Shown here piece by piece: positions 55,541 through 64,000 of a DNA stretch of 64,000 nt (position 1 is its first letter; each line of letters opens with the position of its first letter). This DNA is from Agriotes lineatus (Eukaryota; Arthropoda; Insecta; Coleoptera; Elateridae). Location of the stretch: the NCBI GenBank assembly GCA_940337035.1, contig CALNHX010003322.1, positions 62,001 to 126,000 of the forward strand, written 5' to 3'. The translations under genes and the position numbers were made by a program. The notes under the pieces were generated by a model. That model worked only from the letters and a program-made list of their open reading frames with translations, was not told the origin of the DNA and did no database searches.

Positions 55541-55611
55541 CACTCTTTTATTATTTTGCAACAAGTTATCGACATATAACCCGATAATATTGAAGTACTT
55601 ATAGTATTACT

Positions 55612-55769
55612 TCTGATTATACTAAAGCATTTTATTCCGTCGACTGGAATAAATTATGGGAAATTTTAAATGAAATAACAAAACAGGGATGTATACTGTC
55701 CCCGCAAATTATGTAGTATCTACGCTGAGTATGCTTATGAAGAATACCTTAGAAATCTGAGAAAGCTGT
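55612..55769 (+). pseudogene. RTE-type LINE reverse transcriptase, left piece
   Basis: The plus-strand frame reads SDYTKAFYSVDWNKLWEILN, then KQGCILSPQ after a deletion of the usual intervening residues, then IYAEYAYEEYLRN in another frame. DY.KAFDSVDW..LW..L and RQGCILSP are RTE/BovB signatures. The coding sequence stops at the 9-bp duplication GTCACCATT and resumes at 58226. Confidence 0.75.
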
Positions 55770-55778
55770 GTCACCATT
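55770..55778 (+). repeat. 9-bp target-site duplication, left copy
   Basis: GTCACCATT here and again at 58226-58234. Joining across one copy restores VTIGGEKITNLRFADD in frame. Confidence 0.9.
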
Positions 55779-55787
55779 CGGAATGGG

Positions 55788-55935
55788 ACGTTTCGGCGCG
55801 GCCGATTCAGCGCAGCCCTTTCGGCGCGAAGACGGTTCGGCGCGGAGACGTTTCGGCTCGAGACGTTTCGGCACGAGACGTTTCGGCGCAAAGACGTTTC
55901 GGCGCGAGACGTTCGGCGTAATAACGTGTCGGCGA
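55788..55935 (+). repeat. Left minisatellite arm
   Basis: About nine degenerate copies of a 15-16-bp GC-rich unit (GACGTTTCGGCGCGA) in an AT-rich setting. All frames stay open through it, giving RRFG-type repeat peptides without meaning. Confidence 0.9.
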
Positions 55936-56059
55936 GAAAACGTATCCACTCTCACCAAATTATGTGTGCGGAGCATTTCACATGCTACAAATTATTAAAA
56001 GCACGCCAGGTAGCAAATTGGCAAGTAGAGAAGTTTCAAGTTTCAATCATGCACTTGCT

Positions 56060-56878
56060 TGTACTACGAGTTTTAGAAGTTCGGGCGGGCATTGCTCACC
56101 GCTGTTGTTTAACTTGTTTATCAACGATATAGTTGAGTGTTTTAGAAATAGTGACTGTTTGTTGTTCGCGGATGACTTGAAGGTGTTTAGAGTGATCAAT
56201 AATTCTTGTGACCAACAGCTTCTACAAGACGATTTAGATAGGTTGACACGGTGGTGTTGTGAGAATAAATTATTTTTAAATGTTAGAAAGTGCTGTCATA
56301 TTAGTTTTTTTAAAGGCAGTAGGAAACACCTGACTTCCTATATTATAAATGATCACTTGCTTGAATATGTTACCACAGTCAAAGATCTTGGAGTTTTGTT
56401 TGATGAAGGATTGTCATTTATTGAACACATTCATACCATCATTGTTAAGTCTTCAAAAATGCTCGGATTTGTAACACGCAATTGTAAGTTTTTCTCGGTG
56501 GACTCTGTAAAGAGTGTGTACTGCTCGTTGGTGAGATCAATACTGGAATATGCTTCGGTGGTCTGGTCACCAGCTTACATGGTCCATTTAGATACTATTG
56601 AAAGGGTTCAACATAAATTTTTAAAACACTGTGCATTTAGGTTAAATGTTGTCATTCAAAACCACGATTACACACAGATAATTAATCTCGTTGGTTTACA
56701 ACCATTAAATGACCGCCGAAACATAGCAGGTTTATGTTTCGTTCATAAGTTGTTGGATGGAGGCATTATGTGCGCTGACCTTCTACAGCTTATTCAATTT
56801 AACATACCTATAAGAAGCTTACGAATTTTTAACGCAGTTTTGGTTTCGAGAAATTTAATCGCAACAATTTGCATGTAA
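56060..56878 (+). pseudogene. LINE RT C-terminal fragment inside the Foldback-like element
   Basis: An open plus-strand frame from GGHCSPLLFNLFINDI (RT motif 4) through catalytic CLLFADDLKVF, WCCENKLFLNVRKC and KDLGVLFDEGLSF to SILEYASVVWSPAYM and IERVQHKFLKHCAF. It belongs to the same LINE group as the copies at 4.8-7.5 and 51.1-53.8 kb. The N-terminal RT and endonuclease are missing, and the last ~15 codons diverge. It is either a nested insertion or captured cargo. Confidence 0.82.
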
Positions 56879-58081
56879 ACAAAAAAATTCTCAAAAAATT
56901 TTCACCTTTTGTGGTATTACCCTTGAAAATTATAACCCGTTCACTTCATTTGTTACTCTGAGCAGGCTTTGCATGTGCTCTTTTGACGGTGTAAGAAACA
57001 GTTGCTAACAAAAAAATACCAAAATAAAAGTAAAATTCTCCATTCGTGAAGTAAATTAAAGTTATTAAAAATAACGTAACTGATTCCTGCAGTTCAGCAA
57101 GATGCCAAGAATGAGGAGTTTTCTATTACTGTAGTACTTTTAAGAAGTTACAGAACGTAAATGTCATTTTGACATTACTAATTTTTTGTAACTAAATATT
57201 TGATGGATTTGTAAAAATATTCACATTCAAGGCCTGCCCAGAATCAGAAATGGAGTAAATGGGGTATATGTAAATTAATTTCAATGAAAACGCGTTCCTT
57301 GCTTGTCATGTATTTTTCATGACATGGTTGCTGTGTAAGCACAAAAGGCGCGCTCCAACTTTGTATCCCGAATCCGGGGCAAGTTGAGCATTGTACCGCC
57401 AGATGCAAGCACATAAAGCACCAGCCTCTACACCGCAAGGTAAAACGAGGTTAACGATAATACATACATACACTAACTAAGTAACGTAGAAAACATTAAA
57501 AAATACAATTGTAAATTTAATTTACTAATTATACTACGTCTTCGTAAACTTATTTCAAATTCTATTGGTGGTTTCTTACTTTCGTTCAAAAGTAACTAGC
57601 ATATTACAAATTTAAACGATCAGCAAAATATTTGATTTTTGTTAGATTTTAAAATAAATATTATCTTCAAGAGCACAAAACCAAAAAACTTAGACTTTGT
57701 ATACACATTTGGGAAGAAGTCAATGTTAGATCCACATTAATTTGTGCTTACTTTTATTTGAATATATTAACTAGGGCAGGTATCTACATATTAAACAAAC
57801 GCTTTTTAAGTATTATTTAACCTTCTGATATTTTTAGAAGTATGCTTTCAAAACTTTTCTTTACATACATCATAAAAATATACAAAATTGTAGCGTTGTG
57901 TTCTGACGCAAAAGCTAATATTTTCTAGTAATTTTTATTTATATAAAATTTTAATTATCCACTAGTATCCTCTAACTAAAATATATTCGAAAGAGCCTCA
58001 TACGGAAATTTACAAAATATAAAATTTAATTAGTTTGTGATTTAAATGTAAAAGTGAACCCACAAAATAGGTATACTCGCT
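56879..58081. other. Interior of the Foldback-like element, unassigned
   Basis: No gene is recognised. A GC-richer patch with GTATCCCGAATCCGGGGCAA at about 57362 is the only compositional outlier. Confidence 0.45.
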
Positions 58082-58217
58082 TGCGCCGAAATGTCTTTGC
58101 GTCGAAAAGCCTCCGCGCCGAAACGTCTCTGCGTCGAACTGTCTCCAAGCCGAAATGACTTCGCGGCGAAAGGGCTGCGCCGAATCGCTCGAGCCGAATC
58201 GGCTGCGCCGAAACGTC
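58082..58217 (-). repeat. Right minisatellite arm
   Basis: The inverse of the left arm: units such as GCGCCGAAACGTC and GCGTCGAA. It is more degenerate than the left arm. Confidence 0.88.
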
Positions 58218-58234
58218 GTAGAGCGGTCACCATT

Positions 58235-58975
58235 GGAGGTGAAAAGATAACAAATCTGCGTTTCGCGGATGACAACCATTTTTTCAAATCCCGAAAGCAA
58301 ACTCTTAGAACTAATTGCAAGGCTAGAACACGAAGGCACTCAGATTGGGTTTCGACAATTAAAAATAAAACAAAAAGTATGATAGTGAACCGCGCCAACA
58401 TGAATGTAAATAATATACGCATGATTGGTTAATACGACGTGATCCCTCAGTTTGTTTACCTTGGAGCATAAATAACCAATACAGGCGATACCTCCAAAGA
58501 AATTAAACGAAAAGCAAAAATTACCAAAGGAGGAAGTAGACAGCTCCACAATATATAGAGTGACAACAATATTGGCAAGAGAATCAATCAGAGACATGAA
58601 CGATAAAGGAAACAGTTAAGATGAAAATGTACGCTTTAGAAATGTATGTGCGGCGAAGAATATTGAAATACCATAGACAGCGCGCCGAACAAATATCTCA
58701 ATTTTGGAAAAACTGCAGATCATAGAACGCATCTCCACTACTATACAAAATCGAGTATTGATCGATTTTCGACATATTGCACGAAGGAATCAGAACAACT
58801 TAAAAAGGCAGGGAGACACAAATGAAAAAAAGATGAAGTGGAAGATTGCCACAAAGATGGGCAGATCAGATAAAACATAGAACTGGACTCACTTCTCACC
58901 AGGCAATACATGCTGAAGAAAACAGAAATGAGTGGAGAAAGATCAAACAATGATTAATAACAAGATGACACGACG
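58235..58975 (+). pseudogene. RTE-type LINE reverse transcriptase, right piece
   Basis: Continues GGEKITNLRFADDNHFF (catalytic FADD), then NKTKSMIVNRANMN and a segment equivalent to YLG..ITNTGDTSKEIKR in shifted frames. Further downstream are SSTIYRVTTILARESI and KEKLQIIERIS-like pieces, ending in GRWPTRW-type tail sequence near 58860-58950. It lies on the same strand as the left piece at 55612, which it completes. Multiple stops are present. Confidence 0.7.
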
Positions 58976-59236
58976 TCTCATTCACGAGACAAAAACTACC
59001 GAGAGTTATAATTACAGGACTATAAGAAAACTTATCGCATCATCTTTCGAAAGCCAAAAGAAATGAAAATGGCATCAAGTAGCTACCAGCAATAATTATT
59101 AAAAATTATTGTGTTCAATTCTACAGGGAACCCAGTGTGAACCAGTGATTTGCATGTTGTTTGCATAGTAGCCTCATGTGACATTTCATTGAAGACACAT
59201 TGTCATCCCTTGTATCATCAACTGTTTTGAGTAAAG
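58976..59236 (+). other. Upstream region of the DUF1091-type gene
   Basis: No ORF. It ends right before the ATG at 59237. No clear TATA box or initiator can be assigned. Confidence 0.4.
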
Positions 59237-59734
59237 ATGTATCAAGTGGTACTATATGGGCTTGCGCTGATTTCGGCCGTTCTTATGGTATATAACCGTT
59301 TAGTAAATATACTAAATCAAGCGTATTTATAATGAAGATTTGTATGAATATAAGTAGAGGACACTAATAGCTACTTATGAACTTTTTTCCGAAACAACGA
59401 CCAACATTTAAACGATCTTTCTGTTTTTGTAAATATGTTTATTTAATTTCAGTGTCACCAGAGCGACTACGAAATTAAATTTACTAGATTGGAGATGGTG
59501 AAATTTGATAAACGTTTTGTAAAGCATGCAAATGCGGCAACTTTTAAATACAACGGAACCCAAGCTGCTTTTAACGTGTCGTACCACATGTTAGGTGGTA
59601 CAGAGTATGAGTTGATGGTAAGTTGCAAATTATGCTTATCCATATTCAAAGTAACAGATTTCTCTCCTACGAAATACTTTCAGCTACTGGCTCAGGGGTA
59701 CAAGTTTGCCAGCAATGAGTACCGGTTATTTCCA
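59237..59734 (+). CDS. Secreted DUF1091-type protein, exons 1-3 (gene continues past the window)
   Basis: Three exons with standard GT/AG borders, all phase 0: 59237-59287 (MYQVVLYGLALISAVLM, a signal peptide), 59453-59617 (CHQSDYEIKFTRLEMVKFDK to GGTEYELM) and 59684-59734 (LLAQGYKFASNEYRLFP). YE..FT..E....D..FV, YNGT...FN.S..ML, and GYK...NEYRLFP are hallmarks of the insect DUF1091 family, small secreted proteins related to MD-2/ML-type lipid binders and CheB pheromone-response proteins (family knowledge). Open frames, clean splice sites and lack of stops make this the only likely functional host gene. The Cys-containing last exon is not before 59925; the intron after exon 3 holds a Jockey LINE to the window end. 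Confidence 0.8.
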
Positions 59735-59925
59735 GTAAGATATATGTTTAATTTTTTTTTAATTGAAGAGACCAGATCGACAATTGCTGTCATACATGGT
59801 TATGTTGTTAGACTATTTCTTGCTTATAATAACTAACAATAACTATTAAAAAAGAAAACAATACCTAACTAAAATATTATGGAGCATACATATACTAACT
59901 ACTCATAACGTGGTATAATACATTT

Positions 59926-60144
59926 TTACCCATTGTCTTCACTTGAGCTGTCTGTAGTCAGGAAAATATCCTGAGGTAAGCGACGCTTAAGGCATGTATG
60001 TATATTCTTAATTCCTAATGAGTATTCAAGTGTACTTGGACATTTTTGTACATCAGCGAAACATTTCTTGGAGGTTTTGCTAATAAACTGGCCCATTGTT
60101 GAAAAGTCTAGTTCTTCGTGAATTTGGGCGTTACGAATAACCAA
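59926..60144 (-). pseudogene. Jockey ORF2, C-terminal end out of frame
   Basis: The minus-strand frame reads NAQIHEELDFSTMGQFI, then RRLPQDIFLTTDSSSED, the end of Jockey ORF2 (R.HPN..V......, RR..RR-type tail). A one-base frameshift near 60120 separates it from the main RT frame, which ends FVTPKFTKN. Confidence 0.65.
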
Positions 60145-61118
60145 GGCGCACTGATAGCCATTCGAAGTACTTTGTTTTGAATCACTTGTAACTTGTGTTT
60201 ATTAGTTTTGCAAGTGGCTCCCCAAACTGGGCAAGCGTATGTCACTATAGGTCTTAAAATACTTTTATAAAGTAGTAAACTGCACTCTAGTTTAAGCGGA
60301 GACCTTTTGTTCATAAGCGGGTATAGTTTAGTGAGTCTCACGTAACACTCGTTGAGTTTCTTATTAATATGCATTCCCCACGAAAGTCTTCGGTCTAGGT
60401 AGACGCCTAGGTATTTTACAGGAGATTCCTTAGTATTCCAAGAAATTCTTGTGCTATTTATAACTATATCAAGTGGATCAGCAGGTTTTCTTAATGTAAA
60501 AACCTGGGTTACACATTTTTCCTGGTTTATAGTAATACACCACTTATTACACCATTTCAATACACTGTTTACTGCTTCTTGCAAGTGGTTGGCAGATATG
60601 AATATGTTTTCGCGCTGGGTGACAATCGCGGTGTCGTCTGCAAACATAGCCAGGCAAGAGTTGATGGGTTCTGGTATATCATGTGTATATAAATTGTACA
60701 GAAGTGGGCCGAGCACTGAACCCTGAGGGACTCCGGCTTCAATTTTTCGCGTAACAGACGACTGATTGTTCATTTTAACACAAAAAGTTCTATTTTCTAA
60801 AAAAGATGCAATTGTGTTTATTAAATATGGGGAAATTGGCAGATGTAGTAACTTATAAATGAGACCGTTGTACCAGACCTTTTCAAACGCTTGTTTGACA
60901 TCTAAAAAGGCTGCTGTAGTATTCTTCTTTGATACAAAGCCTAGTTCAATCATCTGGGTAAGTCGTAACAATTGATGATTGGTTGAATAGTTGCTTCTGA
61001 ATCCAAACTGGAATGGTGGTAAGATATTATGAATTTGTACTTCATTATACAGTCTAACCTTGATGATCTTCTCAAATATCTTTGACAGGAATGGCAAAAA
61101 ACTTATCGGTCTGTAGCT
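60108..61118 (-). CDS. Jockey reverse transcriptase domain
   Basis: An open minus-strand frame from SYRPISFLPFLSKIFEKII through FQFGFRSNYSTNHQLL, AAFLDVKQAFEKVWYNGL, AGVPQGSVLGPLLYNLYT and catalytic MFADDTAIVTQ to KYLGVYLDRRLSWGMHI and YACPVWGATCK. All RT blocks are in one frame without stops. The residues before SYRPIS (MAKQIARAKDLFQT) come from the inserted element. Upstream coding sequence continues at 62664. Confidence 0.85.
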   Translation of the reverse strand, partial: SYRPISFLPFLSKIFEKIIKVRLYNEVQIHNILPPFQFGFRSNYSTNHQLLRLTQMIELGFVSKKNTTAAFLDVKQAFEKVWYNGLIYKLLHLPISPYLINTIASFLENRTFCVKMNNQSSVTRKIEAGVPQGSVLGPLLYNLYTHDIPEPINSCLAMFADDTAIVTQRENIFISANHLQEAVNSVLKWCNKWCITINQEKCVTQVFTLRKPADPLDIVINSTRISWNTKESPVKYLGVYLDRRLSWGMHINKKLNECYVRLTKLYPLMNKRSPLKLECSLLLYKSILRPIVTYACPVWGATCKTNKHKLQVIQNKVLRMAISAPWLFVTPKFTKN

Positions 61119-61122
61119 AGTT

Positions 61123-62663
61123 TGAAACAAATCTTTAGCTCTAGCTATTTGTTTCGCCATTTATTCTTTTCCGGGCCAGCCTGTATATTCCCACTTGAAT
61201 TATTATTCGCTGTATTTCGAACGATATCAACTCTTGTCCGCGCAAAGGCGCTGGATTTGGTTTTTCCGAAATTCATTTGTTATCGCTTTGAGCCAGCGAA
61301 CCGCGATTCCGTTATTTTGGGCCATTTGATTTTTGCATTCGTTTGAAGTAACTTGCTTCTACGAAGGCTCTCCTCACGTGCTACGGCACCAATTTATAAT
61401 TAACTTCGCTTGTAAGCTGATAATTAAAATCAGGTATGTTTACGCTAATTGCTTGTTATTCATTTTGGTAATTTCTCGTTTTTTTATTAGCTCTTTCTTT
61501 GACGTTATTATTTGACGTGATTTTTCAACGTCACTCTTAGACGCCACTTTTGAACGCCGTTTTTGGGCGACTTCTTATTTGGGTTTCCTGATCGACGCCA
61601 CGTCTGATGTCATAATTGACACCATAATTAATAGCTTGGGCCCGCAACTCCTGCTGGAATGTTATCCTGAACTTGCCAGATTCTAACCATGAGCGTCAAT
61701 TCCATTATCAAATTCGGCCACGAGTTCGAGATTGCTGTCGGCTTACACTAAGCTAATCCTGGACAACGTTTTTATCACCACCCAGGTTAGTGTTTCAACT
61801 TTTGTTGATAACCACGTTCACCCATTTACTGGTTGAATCGATCTTAACGACGCTTCAGATTTATACTTTACAAATTTAAAATCCGCTAACATGTAATGTA
61901 TTAATTGATTACAAATTTAATTTACGCTTTATAAATTGAAAACTTAATGTATTAATTGTTCCGATTTACAATTTGCAAATTTAAACTACGCTATAAAAAT
62001 CTAAAACATAATGTATTAAAGATTCATAAACCGATGTTTTACAAATTTAAAACATAATGTATTAATTGTTCCCAAATTTATAATTCACAAATCTATAGTT
62101 TTGCTAATTGAATACATATTAAGAATTTTGTAAAAAGTGCTCTCACGCCATTTTATTATCATTACCGAGATAACGGTTAAAACTATGACAGTGGTAAGCT
62201 TATCCCTTCATTGAATTGCAATCACATTCAACCCAAGCGCCTAAAAGAGGTTCGCTTATTTTTTGTGCGTGCTGCATTTTCAGCATTAATATTATACCGT
62301 ATTACTTACAATATTTTGACTTTGCGATAAACAATTTACCGACGTAATACAGATGTTGCAACCAATTATGACCTGTTGATTAAATAAACTTAAATGTTTG
62401 CTACTATTTTATTTATTTCTCGAAATCTGTGATTTCTGGCGCCCTGTGTTTTTTACTATTATTAAAAGAGCTTGCAGTCGATCAGCTGATGATAGAAATC
62501 TGCGACCTAAGGCCATCGACTTTGAAGCTAGCTAGGCCATTGCGGTGAGTAAGTACATTTCTGAGCTACCGTGGTGTATAAATGATAATGGGGTTGATCT
62601 GCGATTATACTGCCATAAATTATTATTAGTAATCGATCGCAGGTTGGCTTCTTTATTGTTTCA
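61123..62663. mobile_element. Second TGAAACAA...TTGTTTCA element, 1541 bp, 4-bp duplication AGTT
   Basis: Starts TGAAACAA at 61123 and ends TTGTTTCA at 62663. AGTT flanks at 61119-61122 and 62664-62667. Removing the element and one AGTT restores the Jockey sequence HQLTSYRPIS in frame. The terminal hairpin is present with changed base pairs (GAAACAAAT/ATTTGTTTC outside, TAGCT/AGCTA inside). It shares TTTCTGGCGCC (about 62434), a GCGGTGAGTAA block (62543) and the 3' 40 bases with the copy at 3353-4747. No coding sequence. Confidence 0.85.
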
Positions 62664-63116
62664 AGTTAGCTGATGTGTTGGTTTTCCCGTGTTATGAAAG
62701 AGGAGTATGTTTGCATGTTTCCATTTATTAGGGAAGTATACTAGTCTTCGACATGCGTTAAATGTAGATGCTAATAATGCATAGGATTTAGGAGTCAGCT
62801 TCTTCAGTATTATGTTGGGAATCATATCATCACCTGAAGCTTTCTTAATTTTTAATTTTGTAGTAAGTTCTTTGATTTCGTCTGGGCTAGTTGGTTGAAA
62901 ATTCTCATTCTGTAGGATAACACGATTTTGTACTGTTAAATTAACGTCAGCAACAAAGTCTTCGTTCACTTGATCAAACGACGTTGTAAAGACTCCTTCA
63001 AGGTAAGTAGCGAAAGCATCGGATTTCTCATTATCCGAACAATATTCTATACCGTTACTTTTAATTTTTGGTATTAGCGTAGTCTCCCTTAGTATCCGTT
63101 TTGTTGCTCTACACAT
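62664..63116 (-). pseudogene. Jockey ORF2 linker between endonuclease and RT
   Basis: The minus-strand frame reads RATKRILRETTLIPKIKSNG, then KIKKASGDDMIPNIILKKL and YFPNKWKHANILLFHNTGKP, ending THQLT. The set K..KA.G.D.I.N..LK.L..........N......YFP..WK.A.......GKP is the Jockey-clade block before the first RT motif. It joins 61118 once the inserted element is removed. Upstream frames to about 63430 are broken. Confidence 0.75.
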
Positions 63117-64000
63117 AGACGGGTTACCCGGTTCTAGTTCTCGTATAAACTTCGAATATGATTCGATTCTGTATTCATCTAGTTCCAGTTGAACTTGCCT
63201 AGCACCTCGATTCCATTCTATCTTAATTTGACTATCCCTTGTACGCTGCCATAAACGTCGTAACCTATTTTTAGTTTTAATTAAATTTAGTATATTTATT
63301 GGAGGATGTAGATAATTATTTAGGCGCTTCTTAGTTCTTATAATCGTAGCTTCCGTGACAGCTTATTTGATGTTGCTACTGAATTTTGGAGTCTAATAGA
63401 ACTGCAAATTCTTCCCAATCAACTGTTCCTCTAATTAGATATTGTGCTGGCATATTAATCTCTGGCTTCATAAAAAAAATTATTAGAACTGGAAGATGAT
63501 CCGAGTCTAATTCAGTAACTACTGACTGATATATTGGCCAGGTTATATATTTTTTTTATTAACAGCTTTAGTAAATCCGGGTTATGGTCCGAACGATATG
63601 GGAAATAAGTGGCCTCATTGGGAGCATCTATTTGGGCTGAACATAGAGAAGTATAGTTGTGTAAACGAATTCCATCTGGATTATTAACTCGACATCCCCA
63701 TATAGTGTTCTTGGAATTTAGATCTCCTACCAATATAATTGGTTCATTTCTGCTAAAGATGTTAGTTATATCTCCCTCTATCAGACGTTTATTGGGCTAT
63801 TTATAGGCAGATATAATTGTCACATTAGTTTTATTGTTAAATCTTATCGTGACTGCCACTGCTTCTAAACTTACTAAGGTTAGAGAAGGGCGAGGAGATA
63901 TTTTTAAATGTTTTTTTGCTTTAATTGCAACACCACCAGATGCAATCCTTGCATTTCGATCCATTCTATAGATGTTATAGTTGGGGATTTTAAATGGCTC
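63117..64000 (-). pseudogene. Jockey endonuclease region, multiple frames, cut by window end
   Basis: Minus-strand pieces include IASGGVAIAIKAKKHLKI and VSLEAVAVTIRFNN (63800-63960), then IILVGDLNSKNTIWGCR, IRLHNYTSLC and SDHNPDLLKL (63512-63740). These are the endonuclease blocks RGG.AI.IK, GDFN.KH..WG and SDH.P. Frameshifts separate them. The N-terminal motif QWN..G is outside the window. Confidence 0.75.

Larger units (their letters stand above)
55779..58225. mobile_element. Foldback-like (MULE-type) element with inverted minisatellite arms
   Basis: Terminal arms consist of degenerate ~15-16-bp repeats of GACGTTTCGGCGCGA. The left arm is about 55788-55935 and the right arm about 58082-58217 in inverse orientation. 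Both arms share GACGTTTCGGCGC followed by GCCGATTC from the outer end. The 9-bp duplication and internally repetitive inverted arms match Drosophila Foldback-type elements (MULE superfamily). It interrupts an RTE RT gene. The interior holds a LINE fragment and unassigned sequence but no transposase, so it is non-autonomous. Confidence 0.85.
59760..64000 (-). mobile_element. Jockey-type LINE in the host gene's intron (split by a TGAAACAA element)
   Basis: The minus-strand element has a probable poly(A) (T-run at 59749-59762 on the plus strand) 15 bases after exon 3, then 3' UTR, RT, linker and endonuclease up to the window edge. The insertion at 61123-62663 splits linker from RT. Jockey affinity is from FLDVKQAFEKVWYNGLIYKL, the clade's form of the RT motif. 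Confidence 0.85.

Noticed and set aside
55749..55998. Open frames on both strands through the GC-rich stretch (RRFG-type repeat peptides), and likewise at 58010-58432
   Set aside because: They are translations of the minisatellite arms; all frames stay open because the unit lacks stops.
1..64000. tRNA or rRNA genes
   Set aside because: No cloverleaf with A/B box signals or rRNA core sequence was recognised by eye on either strand.

Overview
The window reads as intergenic and intronic DNA of an insect (a beetle-like genome would fit, but the order cannot be fixed from sequence alone). It is AT-rich, has no prokaryotic gene organisation, and is packed with arthropod transposable elements: pogo, piggyBac, hAT, mariner/Tc1, Gypsy, CR1/Jockey-type LINEs, RTE and a Foldback-type element. 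The one credible host gene is at 59.24-59.73 kb: three in-phase exons of a small secreted protein of the insect DUF1091 type, whose later intron is filled by a Jockey LINE running off the window end. A 23-base assembly gap lies at 40821-40843.

Layout. 0-2 kb: two degraded ORFs (a Ser/Lys-rich tail and a membrane/Cys-rich protein) and a pseudogene with SDG...HGKG motifs. 2-8.7 kb: a hAT transposon broken by a 1395-bp element with TGAAACAA ends and by a LINE. 9.06-31.99 kb: a piggyBac pseudogene split by one 22.4-kb insertion with inverted ends (9286-31701). Inside it, a base element of about 4.3 kb carries one gene (15201-20723, SDGCGYQNRN/KGHTQMEVDS motifs, resembling proteins labelled DUF7869). 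It has been invaded by at least seven later elements: a double pogo, a hAT MITE, a second piggyBac, a Gypsy retrotransposon with identical LTRs, another MITE, a LINE and a mariner. This is the most interesting locus, because the architecture argues that this poorly described protein is a transposase.

32-46 kb: decayed remnants (DUF4817-like HTH proteins, Tc1, LINE ORF1/ORF2, a gag-like stretch), a perfect small TA-flanked MITE, a 432-bp tandem duplication and a series of unrelated long imperfect palindromes with CpG-rich centres. 47.1-55.4 kb: a 501-bp satellite array whose unit is itself a small TIR element plus a foldback linker, interrupted by a LINE with a long intact reading frame. 55.6-59 kb: an RTE reverse transcriptase gene split by a Foldback-like element with inverted minisatellite arms and a 9-bp target duplication. 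59.2-64 kb: host gene exons, then a Jockey LINE on the minus strand, itself split by a second TGAAACAA-ended element.

The elements do not form a pathway. The window is a stratified record of insertions in which target duplications and interrupted reading frames give relative ages. Many breaks in otherwise young elements are single-base indels, so some may be assembly error.
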